Source: VAZQ01 sp963807865
Lineage (GTDB): Bacteria; Pseudomonadota; Alphaproteobacteria; Rhizobiales; Xanthobacteraceae
DNA: 64,000 bases
Assembly: GCA_963807865.1 (NCBI GenBank)
Contig: CAWEDK010000018.1
Location: 62,001-126,000 of the forward strand
Direction of reading: 5' to 3'
Shown here: positions 34,161 to 41,488 of the stretch, in pieces
How positions within the stretch are numbered: position 1 is the first letter of the stretch
Layout of the letters: every line of letters begins with the position of its first letter
Notes under the pieces: generated by a model
Told to the model about the DNA's origin: nothing
What the model saw: only the letters and a program-made list of their open reading frames with translations
Databases searched by the model: none
Made by a program: the position numbers and the translations under genes

Positions 34161-34649
34161 GTTCCGCTCGTCCGGCAGCACCGGAAGCGCATGAAACTCG
34201 ATGCCTTCCTCGTGTAGTTCCTTGGCCTGCTCGGGCGAAGCTTCGCCGTAGATCGAGCGATGCTCGGCCTCGCCATAGTGCATCTTGCGGGCTTCTTCGG
34301 GAAACTTCTGTCCGACGTGTTCGGCGTTCTTGGTGATGTGCTCGCGAAGTTCCTTGAGCTTGGCGCGGAATTCGCGCTCCTGCGGCGACATCATCGCCAC
34401 CGGAGCCGCGGTCGCCGGGACGGCCGCCGATGTGTCCACGGCTGTCGCCGGCGTCTCCGAGAGAGCCGCGTGCCCGCGCTTGTTCGCGCCCGATAGGCGT
34501 GGTGCCATCAGCGCCTTGGAGACTTTCGCCGAATTACAGACCGGACACACCACTAGGCCGCGCTTGACCTGCTTGTCGTAGGCGGCGGAATTCTGGAACC
34601 AGCTCTCGAAGCTGTGCTCCCGCTCGCAAACGAGGGCGTAACGGATCAT
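34158..34649 (-). CDS. DUF1178 protein
   Basis: A 163-residue protein: MIRYALVCEREHSFESWFQN, then a CxxC pair in VVCPVCNSAKVSKALMAPRL, and the C-terminal block HVGQKFPEEARKMHYGEAEH through SIYGEASPEQAKELHEEGIE. This is the DUF1178 zinc-ribbon-like family, present in most alphaproteobacteria, without a defined function. It overlaps the stop of the nitrilase gene by four bases (ATGA), so the two are translationally coupled. The stop codon TAG is formed by the end of a repeat element. Confidence 0.88.
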   Translation of the reverse strand: MIRYALVCEREHSFESWFQNSAAYDKQVKRGLVVCPVCNSAKVSKALMAPRLSGANKRGHAALSETPATAVDTSAAVPATAAPVAMMSPQEREFRAKLKELREHITKNAEHVGQKFPEEARKMHYGEAEHRSIYGEASPEQAKELHEEGIEFHALPVLPDERN

Positions 34650-35530
34650 GTCGGCGCCCCGACGGCGTGCAGATGCGTGGGCTCTGTGATCGGCTCGAGG
34701 ATTTCGAAACGCCGCCCATGCTGGAGCGAGGGAATCTTGGCGCGTGCCGCCGACACTTCGGCCGGATCGATCAGCGCCGTCACCACACCCGGCTCGGTGC
34801 CGCTCTCGGCCAGGATGCGGCCCCACGGGTCGATGATGAGGGAGTGGCCAAATGTCTCGCGTCCGTTCTCGTGCCGGCCGCCTTGTGCGGCGGCGAACAC
34901 GAACGCGCCGTTTTCGATCGCCCGGGCGCGCAGCAGCACATGCCAGTGCGCTTCGCCGGTCTGCCGCGTGAATGCCGAGGGAATGGCCAGGAACGAACAT
35001 CCGGCTTCGGCCAGCGCGCGATAGAGCGTCGGGAAGCGCAAATCGTAGCAGACGCTGAGCCCGAGGCGGCCCCAGGGCAAGTTGGTGGCGACCGCGATTT
35101 CACCGGCGCGATAGTTGCGCGACTCGCGATAGCTTTCGCCGTTGGCGAGGTCGACGTCGAACATATGAATCTTGTCGTAGCGGGTAAGAATGTCTCCGTT
35201 CCGTCCGATCAGGAATGACCGGTTGGCCGCTTTGTCGGGCGACACCTTGATCGCGAGCGAGCCGACATGGAGATAGATGCCGAGCTTGCGCGCAAGCTCG
35301 CGAAAGGCTGCGAGGCTCTTGTCGTCGTCCTCATCGACGATCATGCCGAACAACTGCTCGCGCTTGAGCGCCAAGATATTGGTCATCTCCGGCGTCTGGA
35401 CGTAATCGGCACCGGCTTTCTTGGCCTGCTCGATCAGCTTGATCGCGCTGGCGAGATTGTCCTCAGGATGCAACCCGGAACGCATCTGGACGAGCGCAGC
35501 CGTGAAGCCGGACGCCTTGCCGGAGATCAT
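34646..35530 (-). CDS. Carbon-nitrogen hydrolase (Nit1/Nit2-like nitrilase superfamily)
   Basis: A 294-residue amidase with the Glu-Lys-Cys triad in VQTPEMTN, TRYDKIHMFDVDL and LSVCYDLRFPTLYRAL. This subfamily acts on deaminated glutathione or omega-amides such as alpha-ketoglutaramate. Placement next to glutaredoxin fits a glutathione-repair role, as in Nit1. The ATG at 35530 has a GAGG site 9 bases upstream. The order grxC - nitrilase - DUF1178 is a conserved operon in Hyphomicrobiales. Specific substrate is inferred. Confidence 0.88.
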   Translation of the reverse strand: MISGKASGFTAALVQMRSGLHPEDNLASAIKLIEQAKKAGADYVQTPEMTNILALKREQLFGMIVDEDDDKSLAAFRELARKLGIYLHVGSLAIKVSPDKAANRSFLIGRNGDILTRYDKIHMFDVDLANGESYRESRNYRAGEIAVATNLPWGRLGLSVCYDLRFPTLYRALAEAGCSFLAIPSAFTRQTGEAHWHVLLRARAIENGAFVFAAAQGGRHENGRETFGHSLIIDPWGRILAESGTEPGVVTALIDPAEVSAARAKIPSLQHGRRFEILEPITEPTHLHAVGAPT

Positions 35531-35534
35531 GCGT

Positions 35535-35825
35535 TTATCCTCGGTTCGCGGCTTGGCTGGCGGCACCATCGCCCAAGAGCAACGGGTCGAGGCCGCCGGC
35601 TTGGTCGAGCGCATAGAGGTCGTCGAACCCGCCCACGTGGGTCGATCCGATGAAGATCTGCGGCACGGTGATGCGCCCCCTTGCGCGATGAAGCATCGTG
35701 GAGCGCTGGGCTGGGTCGCGGGCCACGTCGATCTCGGTGAATGTCACGTCTTTCTCGGACAAGAGTCGCTTGGCGGCGATGCAATAGGGGCAGTAAGGCG
35801 TCGTGTAGATTTCGACTTTGACCAT
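35535..35825 (-). CDS. grxC: Glutaredoxin 3
   Basis: A 96-residue thioredoxin-fold protein with the dithiol CPYC motif (YTTPYCPYCIAAKRLL), the cis-proline loop (ITVPQIFIG) and the GG glutathione site (HVGGFDDLYAL). It reduces disulfides with glutathione in the cytoplasm. It is first in a tight operon with the nitrilase (4 bases between) and DUF1178 genes. The frame is complete. Confidence 0.95.
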   Translation of the reverse strand: MVKVEIYTTPYCPYCIAAKRLLSEKDVTFTEIDVARDPAQRSTMLHRARGRITVPQIFIGSTHVGGFDDLYALDQAGGLDPLLLGDGAASQAANRG

Positions 35826-35866
35826 CGGTGTGGGGCTGACTTTCGTGCTCGGTTGGCCTGCGACTT

Positions 35867-36664
35867 TTATATGGGAGCGCGCAATGCGGCCACAACCCGC
35901 GCGAATACCAGCACATCGACATTCGCCGCGCCCGCCCGCAACAGCGCCCGGGCACAGGTATCGGCGGTGGCGCCGGAGGTCAGAACATCGTCAACCAGGA
36001 TGAGCCGTCGTCCGAGCACCTCGGGCTTGCCTTCATCGGGGACGCGGAATGCTCCCTGGACGTTCGCAGAGCGCTGGGATTGCGACAGGCCCACCTGCTG
36101 CGGCGTCGCCTTTACGCGCTTCAGGGCCTTGTAGGCGACCGGGAGATGGCTTGCGGTCCCGACCACCTCGGCCAGAAGGGCCGATTGGTTGAAGCGGCGA
36201 GCCCACTGTCGACGCCAGTGCAGCGGGATCGGGACGAGCGCATTGGCGCCATCAAACATTTCCCGACCGGCATTGGCCATCCAGCGCCCCATGACCGGTG
36301 CGAGATCGAGCCGGTCGCCGTATTTGAAGGCCTGGACCAGGGTGCCCGCCACCTCGCCATAGCGCACAGCAGCCCGGACCCGCCCATAGGCAGGAGGGTC
36401 GGCAATCGCCTCCATGGAGAGGAGACCTGGTCCGCCGTCGAACGGGAAAGGGATACCGAGCCGCTCGCAGTACGGCCGGGTGATGAACGACAGCTTCGAC
36501 CAGCATCCCGCGCAGAGCCCGGCGTCGCCGACGGGCTCGCGGCAGGCCGGACAAAGCCGGGGCAGCGCCACATCAACGGCAAGCCCGAGCGCGGTGCGCA
36601 ACCCGGCCGCGATGCGTAGCGCCGCCGATCGGCCAACTGACCGAGAGGCGGACGTCTGTTCCAT
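35867..36664 (-). CDS. comF: ComF-family phosphoribosyltransferase-like protein
   Basis: N-terminal zinc-ribbon double zinc knuckle (LPRLCPACREPVGDAGLCAG, then C) precedes a phosphoribosyltransferase fold. The PRPP loop is RLILVDDVLTSGATADTCA, and LVPIPLHWRRQWARRFNQSA is the ComF-specific block. ComF proteins are required for DNA uptake in competent bacteria, but most carriers are not known to be competent, so an accessory DNA or nucleotide role is possible. It is upstream of grxC on the same strand. Confidence 0.88.
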   Translation of the reverse strand: MEQTSASRSVGRSAALRIAAGLRTALGLAVDVALPRLCPACREPVGDAGLCAGCWSKLSFITRPYCERLGIPFPFDGGPGLLSMEAIADPPAYGRVRAAVRYGEVAGTLVQAFKYGDRLDLAPVMGRWMANAGREMFDGANALVPIPLHWRRQWARRFNQSALLAEVVGTASHLPVAYKALKRVKATPQQVGLSQSQRSANVQGAFRVPDEGKPEVLGRRLILVDDVLTSGATADTCARALLRAGAANVDVLVFARVVAALRAPI

Positions 36665-36711
36665 CGTGAAACGCTAGCGGCGCCGGCTATGGCAGGCAAG
36701 GACGCCGCCGC

Positions 36712-36978
36712 TCAAGGGGGCGGGCCGGCGGGCGGAACGAAGGCGACACCGAGCTTGTCCTGGGTACGCCAGATCACGCGACATGACCGCCGTGACCTGC
36801 CATGCTCAAACGTGAGGTCGAACGTCTCCGGCAGCCGATACGTGCTCGCGACCGACAGGCAGGCGCCCTGACTGCTCAGATCTTTCACCGTGCAGGAGAT
36901 CACTTGCGCGCGGTGATCCAGGATGATCTTGGCATTGCGCAAGACGCGCGTGCGCTGCAGTGCTCTGCGTTCTTCCAT
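36712..36978 (-). CDS. PilZ-domain protein
   Basis: An 88-residue single PilZ domain: MEERRALQRTRVLRNAKIIL (a basic RxxxR-type start) and VKDLSSQGACLSVASTYRLP (D/NxSxxG motif). Together these form the cyclic-di-GMP site, though the first motif is divergent (ERRALQRTR). It would act as a stand-alone c-di-GMP adaptor in motility, adhesion or polysaccharide output. It is divergent from the methyltransferase at 37137. Confidence 0.8.
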   Translation of the reverse strand: MEERRALQRTRVLRNAKIILDHRAQVISCTVKDLSSQGACLSVASTYRLPETFDLTFEHGRSRRSCRVIWRTQDKLGVAFVPPAGPPP

Positions 36979-37136
36979 GATACTGTTCCGCGGCGGAACC
37001 AAGACGGATTTCGCCGGTCTGTAATGTAGTGCGCGAAACCTCGCGGATCGTTCAATTGCACGCGCCGTCGTGGTTAAAGCACCTCTACACATTGCAGAGC
37101 AGCGCCCGCGAAACGGCCAAGTCCAGGCAGGGCAGG

Positions 37137-38054
37137 ATGACCCAAAGTCACATCATCTTCGATCGGCGCTTGCTGCGCGAACGCCTTGCGCGCGCGGTCG
37201 CACGTGGGCCTGCGACCTTTCTGGTCGAACGAGTAGCGGCGGATTTCGCGGGGCGTCTGGCGACCGTGTTGCGGCGCTTCGAATGGGCGCTCGATCTTGG
37301 TACGCCGACCGGCGAGTTGCGCCGGGCCCTGGCCGAAAGCGGCAAGGTCGGCACCATTGTCGCGGCGAATGCCGTGGCCGGTATCGAGGGTGCCGAGGCG
37401 GCAGCGGACGTTGCGACATTCCAGGTGAGGGCGGACGAAGAGGCGTTGCCGTTCGCTGACGCTTCGCTCGATCTGGTTGTGTCGGCGTTGGCCTTGCAGT
37501 TCGTCAACGATCTGCCCGGGACGCTGGTTCAAATCCGGCGGGCGCTTAAGCCGGATGGCCTGCTGCTCGCCGCCTTGCTCGGTGGCGACACGCTGGTCGA
37601 ATTGCGCCAAGCGTTTGCTGCCGCCGAGTCCGAAATCGAAGGCGGCATGTCGCCGAGAGTCGCGCCATTTGCCGACCTGCGTGACATGGGCGCGCTCTTG
37701 CAGCGGGCGGATTTTGCGCTGCCGGTGACGGACGTGGATCGCCTTACGGTGCGCTATGCGTCGGTCGGCGCACTGATGCACGATCTGCGCCGGATGGGCG
37801 CGACCAATCCGCTGGCGGCGCGCCGCCGTGGTACGCTCAGGCGTGCCACGCTCGCGCGGATGACCGACATCTATCGCCAACGGTTTGCCGATCCGGACGG
37901 CCGCATCCGCGCCACCTTCGACATCGTCTGGCTTTCCGGGTGGGCCCCGCACGCCAGCCAGCAACAGCCGCTCCGGCCAGGCTCAGCGCGGACGCGCCTC
38001 GCCGATGCGCTCGGCGTCAACGAAATATCTGCGGGCGAGAAGGCGGGTCGCTGA
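37137..38054 (+). CDS. SAM methyltransferase, NDUFAF5/BioC-like
   Basis: A 305-residue protein: IIFDRRLLRERLARAVARGP, an N-terminal helix typical of NDUFAF5-like methyltransferases, then the SAM region (EWALDLGTPTGELRRALAES, with a degenerate glycine loop), LDLVVSALALQFVNDLPGTL and LKPDGLLLAALLGGDTLVEL. Human NDUFAF5 hydroxylates a complex I subunit; bacterial relatives next to comF are uncharacterised. A role in complex I or a biotin-like pathway is inferred only. The ATG at 37137 follows GGCAGGATGA. Confidence 0.8.
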   Translation: MTQSHIIFDRRLLRERLARAVARGPATFLVERVAADFAGRLATVLRRFEWALDLGTPTGELRRALAESGKVGTIVAANAVAGIEGAEAAADVATFQVRADEEALPFADASLDLVVSALALQFVNDLPGTLVQIRRALKPDGLLLAALLGGDTLVELRQAFAAAESEIEGGMSPRVAPFADLRDMGALLQRADFALPVTDVDRLTVRYASVGALMHDLRRMGATNPLAARRRGTLRRATLARMTDIYRQRFADPDGRIRATFDIVWLSGWAPHASQQQPLRPGSARTRLADALGVNEISAGEKAGR

Positions 38055-38069
38055 GGCGACAATGGACCG

Positions 38070-38270
38070 TCAGAACAGCGCCTCGACCTTGGCGAAGAGG
38101 GTGGCGGTGGCTGAACCAAGGGTGGCGGCTGCGGCGGCGATCGCGATCCCGATTCCCGCGGCGACCAGCGCGTATTCGATCGCCGTAGCACCCCGCTCGT
38201 CGGCGGCAAGGCGCCGCCGCATGAGCGCGACGGTGGCCCGGAGATTGGATTTCGTCGGCCGCTTCCGCAT
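38070..38270 (-). CDS. Flp/Fap-type pilin
   Basis: A 66-residue prepilin with a basic leader, the glycine-type cleavage site (ADERG), and the Flp core ATAIEYALVAAGIGIAIAAA. Flp pilins are processed by a TadV-like peptidase and assembled by the Tad secretion system. No tad genes lie in the window, so this is an orphan pilin gene. It faces the 3' end of the methyltransferase gene with 15 bases between. Confidence 0.85.
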   Translation of the reverse strand: MRKRPTKSNLRATVALMRRRLAADERGATAIEYALVAAGIGIAIAAAAATLGSATATLFAKVEALF

Positions 38271-38299
38271 GTCTGGTACCTGCGCCTTCTGGCCTTGAT

Positions 38300-38704
38300 T
38301 CACAGCAGCGTCGTCAGGTGGGAAATCAGCGGCTCGTCCGCCGGCGGCATCGGAAATTCCCGCAACTGGTTCGGCATCACCCAGCGAAGCCTTTGTCCTT
38401 CCTGCGCGGTCGCGGTCCCATCCCAGCGCCGACAGACGTAGAGCGGCATCAGGAGATGAAAATCCGGGTAGGCATGACTCGCAAACGTCAGCGGTGCGAG
38501 ACAGGCCTCGTTGACGGTAATTCCCAACTCTTCCTTCAATTCCCGGATCAGGGTCTGCTCGGGCCGTTCGCCCGCCTCGACCTTGCCGCCAGGAAATTCC
38601 CACAAGCCCGCCAGCGCCCGCCCGGCCGGCCGCTCGGCGATCAGCACGCGCCCATCCGCATCGATGAGTGCGCACGCAACAACCAGGACGACCTTCGCAG
38701 TCAT
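38300..38704 (-). CDS. mutT: MutT-type nucleoside triphosphate pyrophosphohydrolase
   Basis: A 134-residue Nudix hydrolase with an exact Nudix box: GGKVEAGERPEQTLIRELKE followed by ELGI. The N-terminal VACALIDADGRVLIAERPAG and WEFPGGK match MutT, which removes 8-oxo-dGTP from the nucleotide pool. The protein reads cleanly to LISHLTTLL. The gene is a neighbour of argJ in many members of the order. Confidence 0.92.
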   Translation of the reverse strand: MTAKVVLVVACALIDADGRVLIAERPAGRALAGLWEFPGGKVEAGERPEQTLIRELKEELGITVNEACLAPLTFASHAYPDFHLLMPLYVCRRWDGTATAQEGQRLRWVMPNQLREFPMPPADEPLISHLTTLL

Positions 38705-38885
38705 GCGGTCGCGATCCGACGTTAGAAATTCACGGTTAAGAGGGCTTCAATGCCTGAATATGGCGGATTTGTTCCAGGATGCTGGGTTAACGGCGGCCTA
38801 CTCACATCGTACAGTGATTGCAGATGCCGTCGAAGCGGGCGCGTGAGCAAGCACGGTAAAACGCCGGCGGTGCCGCACGGGCGCA

Positions 38886-40127
38886 TCAACTTCGATAGTC
38901 GCCGTTGATTGCCACGTATTCCTTGGTGAGATCGCAGGTCAGAACGCGATCGCGGCCTTTGCCAACCCCGAGCGCCACCTTCAGCGTGATCTCCGGCTTC
39001 TTCATCGCGGCCGAAACCTCCGCTTCGTCGTAGGCCGGGTCGCGCTCGCCGCGATGAGCGACGCGGATGCCGTTGAACCAGATCGAAAGCTTGTCGCGGT
39101 CGGCCCGCTCACCGGCTTTGCCGACCGCCATGACGACGCGGCCCCAGTTGGCGTCCTCACCGGCGATCGCAGTTTTCACCAGCGGCGAGTTAGCGATCGA
39201 CAGCGCGATCTTGCGCGCGGACGCTTTAGAAGCCGCGCCCTCGACGATGATCTCGACCAGCTTGCGAGCGCCTTCACCGTCGCGAGCGACCTGCTCGGCT
39301 AGATTGGCGAGCACGGCATCGAATGCCTTGCGGAGCGCGGGCAGCCTCGGGTCGCCGGGCTTGGCGACCTGAGCCACGCCGCGCGCGGCCGCCGCGCCGG
39401 TTGCGAACGCCAGGAGGGTATCGGATGTCGAGGTATCGCCGTCGATCGTCACGGCATTGAATGTGTCGGTGACACCCTGCACCAGCATTTTCTGCAGAAT
39501 ATTCTTGACGATCGGCGCGTCAGTGAAGACGAACGACAGCATGGTCGCCATGTCGGGCGCGATCATGCCGGCGCCCTTGGCGATCCCGCAGATGGTGATG
39601 GACGTTCCATCGAGCCGAACCATCGCGGCCGCCCCCTTCGGAAAGGTATCGGTGGTCATGATGGCTTTGGCGGCCTCGTGCCAATGGCCCGGCGCCGCGC
39701 TGCCGGCCAGTTGATCCATCACCGCGGAGAATTTCGTGGCATCGAGCGGCTCGCCGATGACGCCGGTCGAGGCGAGGTAGACGTCCGCAGGCGCACAACC
39801 TGCCGCCTTGCTAGTGATCGCGGCAGTCAGCTTCGTCGCCGCCCGGCCGGATTTGCCGGTGAAGGCATTGGCGTTGCCGGAGTTGACCACGAGTGCGGCC
39901 GCCGTACCTCGCTTGAGCTGTGCGCGGCACCAGTCGACCGGCGCCGAGGGGCATTTCGACTTGGTGAAAACACCCGCAACGGTCGTGCCCGGATCGAACA
40001 GCGCCACCAGCACGTCTGTGCGTCCGGCATAGCGAATGCCCGCGGCCGCGGTTGCCAGCCGGACTCCGTCGATCGGCGGCATGTCGGGAAACTGCGCCGG
40101 TGCGAGCGGCGAGATGGCGGTCGACAA
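38886..40127 (-). CDS. argJ: Bifunctional glutamate N-acetyltransferase / amino-acid acetyltransferase
   Basis: A 413-residue ArgJ: GVRLATAAAGIRYAGRTDVL, the autocleavage and catalytic region IAKGAGMIAPDMATMLSFVF (nucleophilic Thr), and the C-terminal ending AINGDYRS. It recycles the acetyl group in arginine synthesis. No ATG lies in the right place; a TTG at 40127 with GGAGGG 7 bases upstream gives the standard length and N-terminus (M)STAISPLAPAQFPD. It is downstream of the parvulin gene on the same strand, an order typical for alphaproteobacteria. Confidence 0.93.
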   Translation of the reverse strand: MSTAISPLAPAQFPDMPPIDGVRLATAAAGIRYAGRTDVLVALFDPGTTVAGVFTKSKCPSAPVDWCRAQLKRGTAAALVVNSGNANAFTGKSGRAATKLTAAITSKAAGCAPADVYLASTGVIGEPLDATKFSAVMDQLAGSAAPGHWHEAAKAIMTTDTFPKGAAAMVRLDGTSITICGIAKGAGMIAPDMATMLSFVFTDAPIVKNILQKMLVQGVTDTFNAVTIDGDTSTSDTLLAFATGAAAARGVAQVAKPGDPRLPALRKAFDAVLANLAEQVARDGEGARKLVEIIVEGAASKASARKIALSIANSPLVKTAIAGEDANWGRVVMAVGKAGERADRDKLSIWFNGIRVAHRGERDPAYDEAEVSAAMKKPEITLKVALGVGKGRDRVLTCDLTKEYVAINGDYRS

Positions 40128-40311
40128 GGGTTGGCCCTCCGGCGTTATGCCCCAAGGCTCGTCCAGGGCATTCGCGTGTGCAATCAAGGGCCGGACATTA
40201 CTGACGCCAGTGGCCGGGACAATAGGGCGTTTACGCCCGTCTTCGCGGGCTATGCCCGGCCACGACGCGAAACAGATCAAGTCACTGAAGCTTCCCGGCG
40301 GATGCGGCGGG

Positions 40312-41202
40312 CTATTTCTTCTCGTCGGCCGGCTTGTCGAGACGCTCAATTTTGGCGTTCTGCCGCAGCTTGGCGACGTAGTCGGTCTGCGCTTTGCGGG
40401 TCAGGAAGGTCTCGATCTGGTCCTTGACCTTGTCGAACTCCGGCACCGCCCGCTGGCGCTTGTCTTCGAGTTTGATGATGTGCCAGCCGAACTGTGACTT
40501 CACCGGGTTCGACACCTGGCCCGGATACATCTTGAACGCCACGTCGGCGAATTCCGGAACCATCTGGTCCTTGGTGAAGTAGCCCAGGTCCCCGCCCTCG
40601 GCCGCGCCCGGATCTTTCGACTTCTCCTTGGCAAGGGTCGCAAAATCGGCGCCGCCCTTGATCTGTTCGGCGATCGCCTTGGCCTCTTCCTCGTTCTCGA
40701 CCAGAATGTGCCGGGCACGCACCTCTTCCTGCGGGGTCATCGACTTGACCGCTTCGTCATAGACCTTGCGGAAAGCCTCGTCGGTGAGCGCGGACTTGAC
40801 CTCGGCCTGTAGCGCGAGCCCCATCAGTACCTTGTTACGCAGCATCGCGAGGCGCCGCTTGAATTCGTCGCTCTCGCCTAGCTTCTTCTGCTCGGCCGCC
40901 TGGCTGGCCATGATGATGTCGGCGAGATAGGTGACGAGGTGGTCGCGCTTCTGATCGGGCGGTACCTGCTGCATCTCGGCGCCGAGGTCTTCCTCGGCAA
41001 GCGCGATGTCGCTCTGGCGGATATCGACACCGTTCACCCGGGCGATTACCTGGTCGGAGGCGGAGGCAGCCGGAGTGGAGGACGTCGATTCCTGCGAGCA
41101 GCCGGATGCGATGGGCAGGAGCAGGGCCAGGGCCGCAAACGTGGCGAGCGTCGCCATGCGCGAACGAGGCGCAAAGCCAATCGGCAAATCCAGGGAGGTC
41201 AT
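40312..41202 (-). CDS. Peptidyl-prolyl cis-trans isomerase (parvulin), lipoprotein
   Basis: A 296-residue protein with a lipoprotein signal (LALLLPIASGC, lipobox ASGC), a SurA/PrsA-like N-terminal chaperone domain, and a rotamase domain from about residue 160: RARHILVENEEEAKAIAEQI, DFATLAKEKSKDPGAAEGGD and VKSQFGWHIIKLEDKR. It would assist folding of exported proteins at the periplasmic face. It is divergent from secA, which makes functional sense for export. The ATG at 41202 fits the signal peptide. Confidence 0.9.
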   Translation of the reverse strand: MTSLDLPIGFAPRSRMATLATFAALALLLPIASGCSQESTSSTPAASASDQVIARVNGVDIRQSDIALAEEDLGAEMQQVPPDQKRDHLVTYLADIIMASQAAEQKKLGESDEFKRRLAMLRNKVLMGLALQAEVKSALTDEAFRKVYDEAVKSMTPQEEVRARHILVENEEEAKAIAEQIKGGADFATLAKEKSKDPGAAEGGDLGYFTKDQMVPEFADVAFKMYPGQVSNPVKSQFGWHIIKLEDKRQRAVPEFDKVKDQIETFLTRKAQTDYVAKLRQNAKIERLDKPADEKK

Positions 41203-41320
41203 GCAGGGTGTCCTAGGAATGGGGCGGCTGTCGGCGGGGCGACAATCGCGCAGGGAGCCCCTCTCGGCCAGATCACATAAATGCTGATTTTGACGAGAAC
41301 AAGAGCCCTCATATCGCGGA

Positions 41321-41349
41321 TTGACAAGGGTTCGACCCCCTCCTAAGTG
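41321..41349 (+). promoter_or_regulatory. Candidate sigma-70 promoter for secA
   Basis: TTGACA at 41321-41326, then 17 bases, then TAAGTG at 41344-41349, about 140 bases upstream of the secA start. The -35 is perfect; the -10 is weak, as often in alphaproteobacteria. No other obvious signal lies in the 41203-41488 gap. Confidence 0.4.
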
Positions 41350-41488
41350 TCGGCAAGCCCCTCGGTCCGCCCGTTGGGCGCCGTACTGCTTGGTCGAAGC
41401 CCGAATATTGCCGTATTTCCGGCCTGCGCCGAAAGTGGCCGCAGACTTCGGCCAGCTTGGCGGGGCGGCACAGATAAGGACTTCCTGG